This document shows, piece after piece, positions 23,494 to 32,526 of a stretch of 35,047 nucleotides of DNA; the first letter of the stretch is position 1; the number at the start of each line of letters is the position of its first letter. Both the position numbers and the translations under genes were made by a program. The DNA lies in the IMG/VR virus record IMGVR_UViG_3300032092_000122, positions 1 to 35,047 of that record. One strand, written 5' to 3'. The stretch comes from a virus. The notes below the pieces were generated by a model. It made no database searches. It was given only the letters and a program-made list of their open reading frames with translations, and had not been told where the DNA came from.

Positions 23494-25176
23494 TCAGACA
23501 ATGTTGTCTGAGTTCATGTAGACGCGGTCTTCGGTGATGCCCGTGAGCTTCATGCCGTTGACCTGATCAGGAACCAGCTGCATGCGGATACGACCCGGCA
23601 TCTGGCTCGCTTGGGTCACCAGGTTGGCATTGCTGCCGGCACTGGTGCTGGTGGTGACGTAGACCGGGAGCTGGTTGGTCGAAGTGCCGGTGATGGCGCC
23701 CGCGACGAACTCGAACGGAACGTAAGCGTCCGCCTGGCTCATCTTGGACATACCGTTCGGGCTCGGTGGGACGTACTTCTTCCAGTTCTTGCCGCCGAGC
23801 TTGATGCCGTACATCGTGCCCTGCTCAACGAACCGAGAGGTGTAACCCTTGTACGAGTTGCCCTCGAAGCTGAAGGTGAAGCCTTCCTGCTGGCCTTCGC
23901 TCGTGATCGACGCGACACGGTTGGTGCGGTCGATTCGGTACTGGCCGATCTTCTGCGACTCGTACGCGCTCCACACACCTTCGGACGCAACGAGCGTGTC
24001 GATGGTGTGACCATTCGGCTCGAACGCCGAGTGGACGCGCTGGAGGTAACGCTTCAGGTTGTACTCGGTGAGAACCCCGTTGACGTTGTACTTGAAGCTC
24101 TTGAACTCCGGACGCTCTGCAACATCGATGAAGTCGGAGCTATCCGATTCTGCACCGAGAAGCTTGGTGGACGAAGTTTCAGCACCGTTCTTCAGCCAGC
24201 TGTTGATGCCAGCGATACCGACGAACGTGTTCGAGCCGACATTGGATGCGTTGATCGTCGCGTTCGCGTACACGATGAACGCAAGATCGAAGTCAGTCTG
24301 CGCCGCGTAGGTCGTCGTAACCGCCGAACCAGCAGCATTTCCAGCCGTATCGAAGAACGTCGTGTTGGGATCGACGTTCGTGACAAGCACGACTTCGTTG
24401 GTCAGCGGATCAACGCTCTCAACGATGAGCTGAACACGAGTACTACGGGTTTGATTAGCTTGAGCAGCTTGTCCGTCGTTTGCACGATCACCGTCAGCGT
24501 AGACCATGTCAACGCGCTGACCACGGGAGAAACGATGAACCGCGTAGTTGCTGGGGTTGAACTTGATCTGGTAGTAGGTCGAGGTCGAGGTTCCAGTTGC
24601 ACCAGTAGAGGACGCCACTGAACGAACCTGGGTGTTGGTCATGCCGCAGAGACGGTACGAATCGTTCTGCGAGAGGTACCAGTAGTTGCACAGCGTGTGC
24701 GCCATGTTGCGGGCGAACGCGGTGAGCTTCGGAGCAACCACTTGATCGATGAGCGCCGGCGTAGCGTCGGCTTGCTTCTCACCGAGGGTGATCATCAGGT
24801 TGGTGACGAGCGAACGCATCGGGATCGCGAGGCGATACGCCGTGGCGTTCGGACCCTCAAGCGGGCTTGGGTAAGCTTGGGCGGCCGATTGCAGGTGCAT
24901 CGAGGGGCCAAACGACGAAGTGCCTGATCCGTAGAGATCCTGTTCGCCGAACGAACGGCCCGACTCGATCACGCCAGTGAGGCTGCCCATGAAGAGGCGA
25001 GTGATCTTGAGGTCGCGGCCGAGATCGCCGGAGTTGCCGACGCCCTGGCTGGTGACGACGTTGTCGCGCCACACCGGATCGAGACCGGCGAGGAACACGC
25101 GCATCGACTTGTTGAGAACTTCCTGAATGCGGTTTGACTGACGGTCGAAGATCGACCCGGTTGTTGCGAAAGGCAT
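23494..25176 (-). CDS. Major capsid protein
   Basis: The 560-residue product directly follows the acidic scaffold gene, has its own good ribosome site (AAGGAAA) and is the only gene with a hairpin right after it, the usual layout for the capsid subunit. It opens MPFATTGSIFDRQSNRIQEV and contains segments typical of podovirus capsid proteins (RLFMGSLTGVIESGRSFGEQ; FARNMAHTLCNYWYLSQN; HTIDTLVASEGVWSAYESQK; ending LTGITEDRVYMNSDNIV). HK97-type fold is presumed from the family, not visible. Two Cys only. A long Thr/Asn/Ser-rich middle (about 190-300) may be a surface insertion. No maturation protease is seen nearby. Confidence 0.85.
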   Translation of the reverse strand: MPFATTGSIFDRQSNRIQEVLNKSMRVFLAGLDPVWRDNVVTSQGVGNSGDLGRDLKITRLFMGSLTGVIESGRSFGEQDLYGSGTSSFGPSMHLQSAAQAYPSPLEGPNATAYRLAIPMRSLVTNLMITLGEKQADATPALIDQVVAPKLTAFARNMAHTLCNYWYLSQNDSYRLCGMTNTQVRSVASSTGATGTSTSTYYQIKFNPSNYAVHRFSRGQRVDMVYADGDRANDGQAAQANQTRSTRVQLIVESVDPLTNEVVLVTNVDPNTTFFDTAGNAAGSAVTTTYAAQTDFDLAFIVYANATINASNVGSNTFVGIAGINSWLKNGAETSSTKLLGAESDSSDFIDVAERPEFKSFKYNVNGVLTEYNLKRYLQRVHSAFEPNGHTIDTLVASEGVWSAYESQKIGQYRIDRTNRVASITSEGQQEGFTFSFEGNSYKGYTSRFVEQGTMYGIKLGGKNWKKYVPPSPNGMSKMSQADAYVPFEFVAGAITGTSTNQLPVYVTTSTSAGSNANLVTQASQMPGRIRMQLVPDQVNGMKLTGITEDRVYMNSDNIV

Positions 25177-25193
25177 GACTTGTTTCCTTCAGA

Positions 25194-25733
25194 TCAGATT
25201 GCGGATTCACCTGGAGACGATGCCAATGCCCGCTTGATCGTGTCTGATGCGAAGTTCTTGACCTGGGACTCAATGTCGCTCAGGGATGCACCAGGCTTGT
25301 ACTCAGGCTCGGGAACTGGCTTAGAGCGCAGAATCTCCTGCGCGTCGAGTCCGGTGACCGTTTCCGAAGACCGACCCAAACGGTCAATGTCTCCGATTAC
25401 CGACCGAAATGTGCCCACTACGGGCTCTACTGCTTTCTCAACCTCTTCGGACATCCATGCGTCCTCAAAGGTTCCTGCGGAAGCCCGTCGGGCTTGCATT
25501 CGTTCGATGGCCCTCTGCTCAAGCTGAGACCGCAAGGTCTGCTTCGCTTGCTGGAGGCCCTCGTCACCACGAGTGGACTTCGCGCTTTCCAGAAGTCTCT
25601 GGAAATCAGCGTTCTTTTCCAGCACTCGATCCAACTGGGAGTTGAGGTTCTCGCGGAGTTCCCTCACGCGCATCTTGTGAAGTTCAGCTCGCTGTGCCTC
25701 AAGTTCCTGTCGGAGAATCTGTTCGTTGCTCAT
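25194..25733 (-). CDS. Possible nested short scaffold from internal start
   Basis: Met136 of the scaffold (ATG at 25733-25731) is preceded by AAGAGGACACC, a better ribosome site than that of the full-length gene. It would give a 179-residue protein starting MSNEQILRQELEAQ, exactly the coiled-coil half without the acidic N-terminus. Nested scaffold products from internal starts are known in other phages (lambda Nu3 within gene C). An imperfect dispersed element (25750-25759) sits just upstream. Confidence 0.5.
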   Translation of the reverse strand: MSNEQILRQELEAQRAELHKMRVRELRENLNSQLDRVLEKNADFQRLLESAKSTRGDEGLQQAKQTLRSQLEQRAIERMQARRASAGTFEDAWMSEEVEKAVEPVVGTFRSVIGDIDRLGRSSETVTGLDAQEILRSKPVPEPEYKPGASLSDIESQVKNFASDTIKRALASSPGESAI

Positions 25734-26138
25734 GGTGTCCTCTTGTGAACCCCCACTGGGATTGGTGTCGTCTTCCAGATCGGGGAGATCGATCTCTTCA
25801 ATCTCGTCTTCATCGTCATCGGGGAACTCCGGCGCATCGTCTTCGGTGTCCGGTTTCGGGGTACCCTGCTGCATACGTGCGCGTACAGCTCCGAGGTACT
25901 GGTCGATCTGTTGATCCTCGTACCCAAGGTCCGCCAAGATGTTGCGGGTCGCATCTTCACGCTCATCTGCCGAAGCATCAGCGCGGAACAAAGTACCAAC
26001 GCGCTTCAGGTCACCCTGCAGCGTGTCGTTGATCTCGATTGCTTCCGCCAGATCCTTGCGGCTCTGCACGAGATCCCCGATGGAAACCTCGGTGCCGTCG
26101 TCAAGCGTGATCGTTGTTGAAAGGTCGATGTCTGCCAT
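25194..26138 (-). CDS. Scaffold protein
   Basis: The 314-residue product lies between portal and capsid genes and begins directly after the portal stop (TAAATG) with AAGGGA upstream. The first half is acidic (FPDDDEDEIEEIDLPDLEDD near residue 115), and the second half is a charged coiled coil (LRQELEAQRAELHKMRVREL, RENLNSQLDRVLEKNADFQR). This is the standard profile of head-assembly scaffolds, which guide capsid subunits and then leave. A second start with its own ribosome site lies at Met136 (see separate entry). Confidence 0.85.
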   Translation of the reverse strand: MADIDLSTTITLDDGTEVSIGDLVQSRKDLAEAIEINDTLQGDLKRVGTLFRADASADEREDATRNILADLGYEDQQIDQYLGAVRARMQQGTPKPDTEDDAPEFPDDDEDEIEEIDLPDLEDDTNPSGGSQEDTMSNEQILRQELEAQRAELHKMRVRELRENLNSQLDRVLEKNADFQRLLESAKSTRGDEGLQQAKQTLRSQLEQRAIERMQARRASAGTFEDAWMSEEVEKAVEPVVGTFRSVIGDIDRLGRSSETVTGLDAQEILRSKPVPEPEYKPGASLSDIESQVKNFASDTIKRALASSPGESAI

Positions 26139-28160
26139 TTACATCCCTTGCATCTGGGGCACCATTCCGGGCTGCGGAGCCGGTGCCCCCTGCTGGAGCC
26201 CCTGCAGCTGGGCCATCTGCTGGTCCAGTTTGCCTAGCATAGCCACATCGTCAGGATTGGGAAGGGCATTCGGCAACACAAGTCCCATGAATCCGAGCAT
26301 CGTCTTGTGGTACTCAATGAATGCATTCTGTACCTCGGCCGACGCAACCGCCATCGTCGGTGAAGCCATGAACGAATTGAGCACTCGGATCTGCATCTCG
26401 GGCTTCGACGTCTGCGGCGTCAAAATCAACTGCCCGGGTTCCTTGCCGTCACCGTACAACAGCAAACAGTTGCGAACCACGGACTCGTAGGCGGACTGAT
26501 GTTCGTCGGTCCACATCGCGAAGTCGAGACCTTCCTTCAGCGCGAACAGCATGAAGGTGTCCGGATCAATCTGGAACTGCTGCTGGAGCTGGAGGGCTTC
26601 CTGCTTGCGAGCCACCTTGCTCCTCGGATTGATGTCCTTGATCTTGAACGACAGCTGGCTCAACGACGGCAACGGATTGCGCTCGAAGCTCACAGCCATC
26701 GTCTCTGGATCCACCACAACGCCCGCAAGATCCAGCGTCAACTGATCAACGGTGAACGTCTTCGGGCTGAACACAACCTCACGCACCGAGCCCGCAAGCA
26801 CCGCTCGATAGCAGTCACCCCACGCTTGCTGCACACCAGCAGTCGGCGTGTTCATCGCTCGGTTGACCTGTTCATCCAAGAACTGCAGACCCGTGGCCGA
26901 GTCCACCCGGCCCTTCTCCGCAATCAAATCACGGATCGGGTTCAATCGGTCGATCTGTTGAACCGCGAACGCGCTCACGCGCCCGGGCACGTCACCCGAG
27001 TTGTACGGCGTAATGTTGAACGGTCGGAAGCCTTCGCTGATCGGATCCGGTTCCCATGGGAACACGCGCAGTCCCTGACCGACGTCTCGCAACATCGTGT
27101 TCGCGTTGAACGAGCCGTGCGGCAACACCAACACACCGTACTTGTCGATGTCCCGAATGTTGTTGAACAGCGACTTCTGCAACCGTTCTGCCTCCCGACA
27201 CAGCGGGAACAACAGATCGAAGACGCCGGCTCCGTGGAACGAACCGTTCTCCATGAACCGTGCAAACCCGATCGGGCAGTAAACCTCTTGGCCCTCCAGA
27301 TCCTCATCGTGGATCACGTACTCACCACTCGTCACGACGTACCGTGTGACAGTGTCCCGAGGACCCTTCAGCCACAACTCACGGACCCGAACGACCTGCA
27401 TCGAATCAGCTTCTGGGTCGTGACCGACGACCTTCTGATCCGAGTAGACCACCTGAGAACCAAGGGTGTACTCGTTGGCGTTCTGCTGCTCGAAAGTCTC
27501 GCCCGGCTTGATCGTGTAGAACTCCATCCGTTCCTTGTTGCGGGCAACCTTCGGGCCGAACGTGTCCTTGAGGAAGTCCATCGACACGACGCGCTGCCTC
27601 AACAACCCGCGCTGCTTCGTATAGTCCGCCGTCAAACTCGGGAACGGGAACAACTCCATCGGGTGCACCACCTCCAGATCAGCAGTCATGCCGATCGTCG
27701 GGTGATTCACCATGTGGCCCGTGATTCCGCAGGAACCCAGAAGCGCGAAGATGTGGTTGAACTGGGGGACCACCCGCTGCAACTGATGATCCGAGACCAC
27801 CTGATCCAGCATGATCTGGGCGATCGACCGCTGCCGGATCGAGCTCAACGACGACCCGACCCGCATCACGAGCGGCCTGAAGTCCAAGCTGCTCAGCCGG
27901 CCAGAGATCTTGTCCACGGCACTGAGCAACTCGGACGACTGGAAGTCCAGCCGGTCCTGCTCGTCCAGATAAGAATATCGGACGGTGCCACTCTCGGGGT
28001 CAAACACATCAAACTGACGGGCCCCCATCAGGTAGTACAGGGCCACGAGCCACGTCGCCCTGCGGTACGCCAGGCGATTCGTCTCCCGTTCGCAGTGCTC
28101 GTCGATGATCCGAGCCAACGCCATCGGATCCTTGGTCAGTTTGATCTTGTCGTTTGCCAT
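26139..28160 (-). CDS. Portal protein (head-tail connector)
   Basis: The 673-residue product follows the large terminase and precedes the scaffold. Its size fits large podovirus portals, and it carries portal-like segments: YRRATWLVALYYLMGARQFD near the N-terminus, MELFPFPSLTADYTKQRGLL, the clip/stem-like VFDLLFPLCREAERLQKSLF, and a Gln/Pro/Met-rich tail (LQQGAPAPQPGMVPQMQGM). Twelve copies would form the DNA channel at the packaging vertex. The ribosome site before ATG 28160 is weak (GCACGAA). Identification is by synteny and pattern; a portal is clearly the best fit. Confidence 0.8.
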   Translation of the reverse strand: MANDKIKLTKDPMALARIIDEHCERETNRLAYRRATWLVALYYLMGARQFDVFDPESGTVRYSYLDEQDRLDFQSSELLSAVDKISGRLSSLDFRPLVMRVGSSLSSIRQRSIAQIMLDQVVSDHQLQRVVPQFNHIFALLGSCGITGHMVNHPTIGMTADLEVVHPMELFPFPSLTADYTKQRGLLRQRVVSMDFLKDTFGPKVARNKERMEFYTIKPGETFEQQNANEYTLGSQVVYSDQKVVGHDPEADSMQVVRVRELWLKGPRDTVTRYVVTSGEYVIHDEDLEGQEVYCPIGFARFMENGSFHGAGVFDLLFPLCREAERLQKSLFNNIRDIDKYGVLVLPHGSFNANTMLRDVGQGLRVFPWEPDPISEGFRPFNITPYNSGDVPGRVSAFAVQQIDRLNPIRDLIAEKGRVDSATGLQFLDEQVNRAMNTPTAGVQQAWGDCYRAVLAGSVREVVFSPKTFTVDQLTLDLAGVVVDPETMAVSFERNPLPSLSQLSFKIKDINPRSKVARKQEALQLQQQFQIDPDTFMLFALKEGLDFAMWTDEHQSAYESVVRNCLLLYGDGKEPGQLILTPQTSKPEMQIRVLNSFMASPTMAVASAEVQNAFIEYHKTMLGFMGLVLPNALPNPDDVAMLGKLDQQMAQLQGLQQGAPAPQPGMVPQMQGM

Positions 28161-28434
28161 TTCGTGCCTGTGCTTTCCGGGCCGCGAACCCGCCGGGGAC
28201 CATCTGGACTTGGTTCCTTACTTGAGCGTATTGAGTCACCGACTCCTTGGGAGGGAGGTCGGCAGCATACGGGGAACCCCCACTGATTCCTACGGACGGG
28301 TGACGTGCACCATTGCCGAAGTAGGAAAGACAGAGAAGCCCCATCCAAGCATCGGAAATTGTGACCTCTTGATCCGCCCCGCGATCCAGTGGGGGTTCTT
28401 TCTCTACAGAACCTCCGAAATACCATCGAGCCAT
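28009..28434 (-). CDS. Candidate small gene in the terminase-portal gap
   Basis: An open frame from ATG 28434 (MARWYFGGSVEKEPPLDRGA) crosses the whole 305-base gap and enters the portal gene in another phase for 152 bases. GAGG lies only two bases before the ATG. The part over the gap looks protein-like (SDAWMGLLCLSYFGNGARHP), while the part over the portal is Gly/Arg-rich shadow-like. It could be a real 141-residue gene, a start of a frameshifted portal extension, or chance. Both dispersed elements of the gap fall in it, encoding E-P-P-L-D and I-S-G-G-S. Confidence 0.3.
   Translation of the reverse strand: MARWYFGGSVEKEPPLDRGADQEVTISDAWMGLLCLSYFGNGARHPSVGISGGSPYAADLPPKESVTQYAQVRNQVQMVPGGFAARKAQARNGKRQDQTDQGSDGVGSDHRRALRTGDESPGVPQGDVARGPVLPDGGPSV
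28277..28395. repeat. Facing pair of dispersed elements in the terminase-portal gap
   Basis: AACCCCCACTGATT (exact core 28277-28286) and its reverse CCAGTGGGGGTT (core 28386-28395, one mismatch) face each other about 100 bases apart in the 28161-28465 gap. The pair could fold or be bridged by a protein. Nothing else regulatory (no clear -10/-35 or terminator) is seen in this gap. Confidence 0.8.
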
Positions 28435-28465
28435 GGCCTCAAAAAGACCTTGGGGTACTCGGGAT

Positions 28466-30430
28466 TCAGATCTTGGAGCGCCCGTTCGGTCGTGGATCTG
28501 GGGTTCGTGCATCGAGGATCTCGTTGATTTGGCTTGCGGACAACTGGTTGATGTCGAGACCTTCGCCGATGTGGACTCCGCTCTCTACGAAGTCGCCGTC
28601 GCGAAGACGCTCGAACAAGGTTTTCTGGGCTGCAGCTGGTCCCGCCTTCGAAAGCCGGCCTTTCAGGATGAACTGGGACATGGCGACCGCATCCAAGCAG
28701 TCGTCCTTCTCCAATCCGCCGTCTTGGGCTTCGGGGTTGAACGACTCGATCTGGTCGAAGAGGTGACGCCACGGCAACTGGTCACGTCGCCACAGCGGCA
28801 ACTTGATCTTGCCGTGCTCGAAGCGGAACTGGAGACCGGCGATCTTGTCCTGCTTCTCCGAGATGCCCGGGTTCAGTTTGACGATCTTTGGCAAGTGCTC
28901 GACGCCAGCCATGTCGTTGGCGCGGGTCGAAACGATCGAGGAGAGCGCGTTGTAGAGTGAGACGCCCTGACGAATCGATTCCGGATGAACTGTCGGACAT
29001 TTCCAGCGATCGGCCATCTCGAAGATCCCGCGCACCAACTCGGACTCTTGGCCCTGACGAGCCCAGAGGTCGAGGACGAACAGGTCGTTTTGAGGTGACA
29101 CGGCCATCAAGCAGCAGACCTTAAAGTCCGAGTCCTTGCCGGACGTGTGCGAAGTATCGGCGGTGATGAACGTGCGGACGTAGCTGCGGAGGAAGTCAGG
29201 CAACGGCATCCGCTGAAGGCTGAGCTCGTCGCCGCGACGCTCATGCCAGCAGATGTACGTGGTCGTGGAGAGCGGTTGGTCGAGACGGTCGTCGATCTCC
29301 TCGAACCACCAGCCGTGCTTCACGTCATCGAGGTCCCCGAAGAACGCGCCTTCGCCGTCGCCAGGGGACGCCAAGTACTCCGAGGCAAAGTTGGCGGACC
29401 CGATCGTTTCACGGATCTCCTCCAGCGAAAGAGCCTCCTTGAATCGTGGGCGCGTAACTGCTAGTTTCATGCGCTCTTCACGAGTCGTTGGCCACATGTC
29501 TGGCCAGCATGACATCATGGAGCCGTTCTCTTCAATAGCCGCAGGGATCACGAGACGAGACCACCGATTGAATCGGGGATCCTTCGCCCGTTGTCCTTCC
29601 GGCGTGTCATCCAACTGCATTGCGTGCCACAGATAATGGCGTTTCGACACGAACGTACCGACCCAATCGACTCCTGTATCTGGGCGCGTGACCATCGGGA
29701 TCACGATCTTGAACAGCAGTTCCGACATGTACGCCCGAAGCACCGACATTGGCGTCGAGCTTTTCGGATCGTACTCAGGGTCGTCAAGACGGTATCGACG
29801 TGGACGGCCACCACGCTGCTTCGATGACGCGCTCAAAAGCCGCAGCCACGACCCATTGTTCAAGATCATGTGCTCGGTGCTGAACGAGCCTTCGCCACGA
29901 CGGGGCACGATTCGATTGCCGTCGTACTCCGGCGAGAAGTCGTCGTTGATCCGCTGGTTGTGGATCAGCTGGCGCTTGATGCGCTCGCCGACCTCACGCG
30001 CGTTCGGGTGCGTGGACGTTGCATAAACGAATGAATATGCAGGCCGCGTAATCAACCGGAGCAGCATGTCCTTGCAGTTCAGGTACGACTTCGCAGAACC
30101 ACGAGGCGCAACCGCCGCCGTCAACCTGTACGAAGCCCACTGCCGCAGCAGGACCCAGTGAAAGTCCGGCGTCTCCAGCGGCGTGTCGTCGTAGAACAGC
30201 GGATTGAAATCAGCTTCGTCGTCAGGCCACAAGTAATACCGATCGAACCACCACACCGAAGCCACAAGATTGTTGCCTCGGGTCTCTAGGTTCTCTTCGG
30301 GAATCAACCACTGACGACAAGCGTTCACTCGCGCCATCCGCTGACCATCTTCGGTCAGATCGTCGTAGTCTGCCGGAAGCGGATAATTTGGATTGCCATC
30401 CTCACGACTTTGGATCTTCTTGATTTCCAT
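28466..30430 (-). CDS. Terminase large subunit (packaging ATPase-nuclease)
   Basis: The 654-residue product has a Walker A variant APRGSAKS (residues 108-115), a Walker B region YRLDDPEYD (213-221), and an RNase H-type nuclease domain with ITADTS (Asp425), a middle acid near HPES (Glu484) and the closing D-D-C-L-D helix (576-580, EKDDCLDAVAMSQF). It pumps DNA into the prohead through the portal and cuts concatemers. It starts at a TGATG overlap with the upstream gene. Length and two-domain order are normal for the family. In the Walker B region the usual D-E is replaced by D-D-P-E, so the catalytic acid should be checked by alignment. Confidence 0.9.
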   Translation of the reverse strand: MEIKKIQSREDGNPNYPLPADYDDLTEDGQRMARVNACRQWLIPEENLETRGNNLVASVWWFDRYYLWPDDEADFNPLFYDDTPLETPDFHWVLLRQWASYRLTAAVAPRGSAKSYLNCKDMLLRLITRPAYSFVYATSTHPNAREVGERIKRQLIHNQRINDDFSPEYDGNRIVPRRGEGSFSTEHMILNNGSWLRLLSASSKQRGGRPRRYRLDDPEYDPKSSTPMSVLRAYMSELLFKIVIPMVTRPDTGVDWVGTFVSKRHYLWHAMQLDDTPEGQRAKDPRFNRWSRLVIPAAIEENGSMMSCWPDMWPTTREERMKLAVTRPRFKEALSLEEIRETIGSANFASEYLASPGDGEGAFFGDLDDVKHGWWFEEIDDRLDQPLSTTTYICWHERRGDELSLQRMPLPDFLRSYVRTFITADTSHTSGKDSDFKVCCLMAVSPQNDLFVLDLWARQGQESELVRGIFEMADRWKCPTVHPESIRQGVSLYNALSSIVSTRANDMAGVEHLPKIVKLNPGISEKQDKIAGLQFRFEHGKIKLPLWRRDQLPWRHLFDQIESFNPEAQDGGLEKDDCLDAVAMSQFILKGRLSKAGPAAAQKTLFERLRDGDFVESGVHIGEGLDINQLSASQINEILDARTPDPRPNGRSKI

Positions 30431-30873
30431 CAGTCGTTCAGAGCCCGACGAAGATCTCCGTCAATGAACAACTCGGCAGCAGCCAACTGGCACAAGACCA
30501 TCAGCATCATGGTCGGATCCGATGTGCCCGGAGACACAATCGAAACCCGTGACGCGACCTCTGCCCACTTGTGGTTGATGAGCCCGTCTGGGCCACACAA
30601 CGTCTTCCGAAGTCGAGCTCCGAAGTCCGATGGGTTTCCAACCAAGCGATCTATCTCGATGACCCCGAGGTCCTCGAACGTCATCGCGCCCCCACGCGCG
30701 AAGTCCTCATTACGAAGCCGAGGGGTCACTCGGTCGAGTTTCTCCAGTACTTGTGGCCGGTGGGAGGACACGGGAGGAGATGAAGGACTTGCCAGGGATT
30801 GGAAGCCCGCGAACTTGGGAGAGGAGGCGGGATTCTGAGCGGGTGCGTTCGACGAGGGTTCCGTCTTCTTCAT
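30430..30873 (-). CDS. Unknown protein upstream of the large terminase
   Basis: The 147-residue product has a Pro/Ser/Ala-rich, probably disordered N-terminus (SSNAPAQNPASSPKFAGFQS) and a folded C-terminal half (DLGVIEIDRLVGNPSDFGAR; TMMLMVLCQLAAAELFIDGD). It ends in TGATG joined to the terminase gene. Its first 164 bases overlap the preceding gene in another phase; no good ribosome site is visible at ATG 30873, and Met64 (30684) is a non-overlapping alternative start. It may be part of a split small-terminase function or a head protein; unassigned. Confidence 0.6.
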   Translation of the reverse strand: MKKTEPSSNAPAQNPASSPKFAGFQSLASPSSPPVSSHRPQVLEKLDRVTPRLRNEDFARGGAMTFEDLGVIEIDRLVGNPSDFGARLRKTLCGPDGLINHKWAEVASRVSIVSPGTSDPTMMLMVLCQLAAAELFIDGDLRRALND

Positions 30874-31132
30874 GGGAGACCATTCTAACAGATCCAGTCG
30901 AGATCATGCCATTCACTTCTGCAACTTCTCGTACACGCCTATTCAACCTTTGCAGAGCGGCAAGCCTCGTGTTGTCTTCCAGCGAATTACGGGCGATATC
31001 GATGTACATCGACACCTCCTCCTCCACATCAAAGCCGGACCGCTGAATGGCTGCAGCCACCCCGTCAATCGAGAACATCGAGCGGATCACACTCTCGCCG
31101 TCCTCAATGGTCTCTTTCGTCTTCGGGTTCAT
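30710..31132 (-). CDS. Possible small terminase subunit
   Basis: The 140-residue product starts at ATGA overlapping the preceding gene. Helical N-terminal part (VIRSMFSIDGVAAAIQRSGF, EVSMYIDIARNSLEDNTRLA, ALQRLNRRVREVAEVNGM) recalls small terminase proteins, which recognise packaging sites next to the large subunit gene. The C-terminal part (from ~80) is Ser/Thr/Pro/Arg-rich and is the segment that overlaps the next gene. Assignment rests on position and helix content and is tentative. Confidence 0.5.
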   Translation of the reverse strand: MNPKTKETIEDGESVIRSMFSIDGVAAAIQRSGFDVEEEVSMYIDIARNSLEDNTRLAALQRLNRRVREVAEVNGMISTGSVRMVSHEEDGTLVERTRSESRLLSQVRGLPIPGKSFISSRVLPPATSTGETRPSDPSAS

Positions 31133-32526
31133 GCGGCCTCCCGTTCACCCATGCCTGCGTACATGGCCGCCGACAACAGGGCCGCGATCGCCAACACAGC
31201 CACGGGATTCTTCGGTGTCACTCCGAGCCGCTTCGCAGTCTGCTTCATAATCTTCTCTGCTTCCGCCGGCTTCAGGATCTTCTCCTCAACGACCTTCTTG
31301 GTCAGTCGAGTCTCCGACGGAATGCCCGCCTCTGGCCCACGACGCTGAACGCCCGGCCTGATCGTAGGCCCAGTCCGGCCCGCCGTCATCTGCACGATCC
31401 GATCCCGCGCTTCGGTCCCGTACAACTCCCCAAGAGACCTGAGAACACGAACCAACCGCTCTTCCGGCGGCAACGCTTTCAAATTACCACCCGCATTTCT
31501 CACAAGAGCATACTGTTCTTCTTGAGAGATAAACTGCTTGATGTTGTCAGCGACTGCTTTGTAACGACCTTCGGGGTCGAGAGCGCGGAACTCTTGGGTG
31601 GTCATCTGCCGGAACTTCGCAGCCTCACGGGCCCCGATGTCCTTGCGAGCCGCCCTCAACGCCTGTTGGATCGGTGGGATGTTGGCATCCAACCGAGGAG
31701 TCAACGGAAGATCGTTGGGGCCACGGCCCTTCCGAAGCCCGATGGACGGGGCCAACCGCGACAGGTACATACTGATAGCATCGGCCAGCAACGGTCCAGA
31801 AGCCTTACTACCCTTGGCTTTCATAACCGCCAGTTCACCGTGCAACGACTCAATGTAGTTGCTTCGAGCCAGCACCCCTGAACGCTTCTTCCAACGCTCG
31901 TTACCACGAACGCTCATCTCAGCGGTATCAGGCGCAGTAGCCATCCCCTCAAGCAACAACGGCAACACGAAGGATTGCTTCACGTTGCTCGCATGAAACT
32001 TCGGTCCAGCTGCAAAGCCCGTTTGCAGGACAACGTGGTACGGCTCCCCGAACGAGTTCAACAGTTCAGCAGCTTGCTTGATCTCAGGCGCAGTAGCACT
32101 GTACTTCTTGCTCGCCAAAAGCTTCTTCGTGTGCTCATAGAACTGAGCCGTGAGCTTCGGATCGTCGAACGCGGGCGCAATCGACGAGAACTCAAACGGC
32201 ATGTCCGGCTGCACGTCAACCCGAAAGAACGGATCCACGAAGTTCCCGATCGGAGCCCGCGTGACCCCGAAGGTTTCCGTGTACGGATTGCCCTCGATGA
32301 TTCCCTTGAGCGCCTCGGTCATCCTGCCGACCATGCGCTTCGAGCCACCAGCTAACTGCTTCGCCTCATCCTGCAGCAGTTCTGCTTGCCCAGGATACGG
32401 CCGCTGAGGCACCGGCGTTTCCCGCCGAAATAGCTCAGCAGAAGCTCGACCGCCCGTGGGGACGTCCTCAGACATCACACCACGGGCGCTCAGTTCAGCT
32501 AGGAATCTGGTGTCGAGTTGGGACAT
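31129..32526 (-). CDS. Unknown 465-residue protein with C-terminal membrane-type segment
   Basis: The product starts MSQLDTRFLAELSARGVMSE at ATG 32526, immediately downstream of a dispersed element whose GTGGGGGT may stand in for a ribosome site. It is mainly helical and basic (KAVADNIKQFISQEEQYALV; VVEEKILKPAEAEKIMKQTA). A hydrophobic stretch AVLAIAALLSAAMYAGMG near the C-terminus could span a membrane. No catalytic motif is recognised. It precedes the terminase genes, where some short-tailed phages keep virion or host-takeover genes, but no function can be assigned. Confidence 0.65.
   Translation of the reverse strand: MSQLDTRFLAELSARGVMSEDVPTGGRASAELFRRETPVPQRPYPGQAELLQDEAKQLAGGSKRMVGRMTEALKGIIEGNPYTETFGVTRAPIGNFVDPFFRVDVQPDMPFEFSSIAPAFDDPKLTAQFYEHTKKLLASKKYSATAPEIKQAAELLNSFGEPYHVVLQTGFAAGPKFHASNVKQSFVLPLLLEGMATAPDTAEMSVRGNERWKKRSGVLARSNYIESLHGELAVMKAKGSKASGPLLADAISMYLSRLAPSIGLRKGRGPNDLPLTPRLDANIPPIQQALRAARKDIGAREAAKFRQMTTQEFRALDPEGRYKAVADNIKQFISQEEQYALVRNAGGNLKALPPEERLVRVLRSLGELYGTEARDRIVQMTAGRTGPTIRPGVQRRGPEAGIPSETRLTKKVVEEKILKPAEAEKIMKQTAKRLGVTPKNPVAVLAIAALLSAAMYAGMGEREAA

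Noticed and set aside
26499-28286. Rightward 595-residue frame
   Set aside because: Antisense to the portal gene; Arg/His/Leu/Val-rich composition typical of a reverse-complement shadow in GC-rich DNA.
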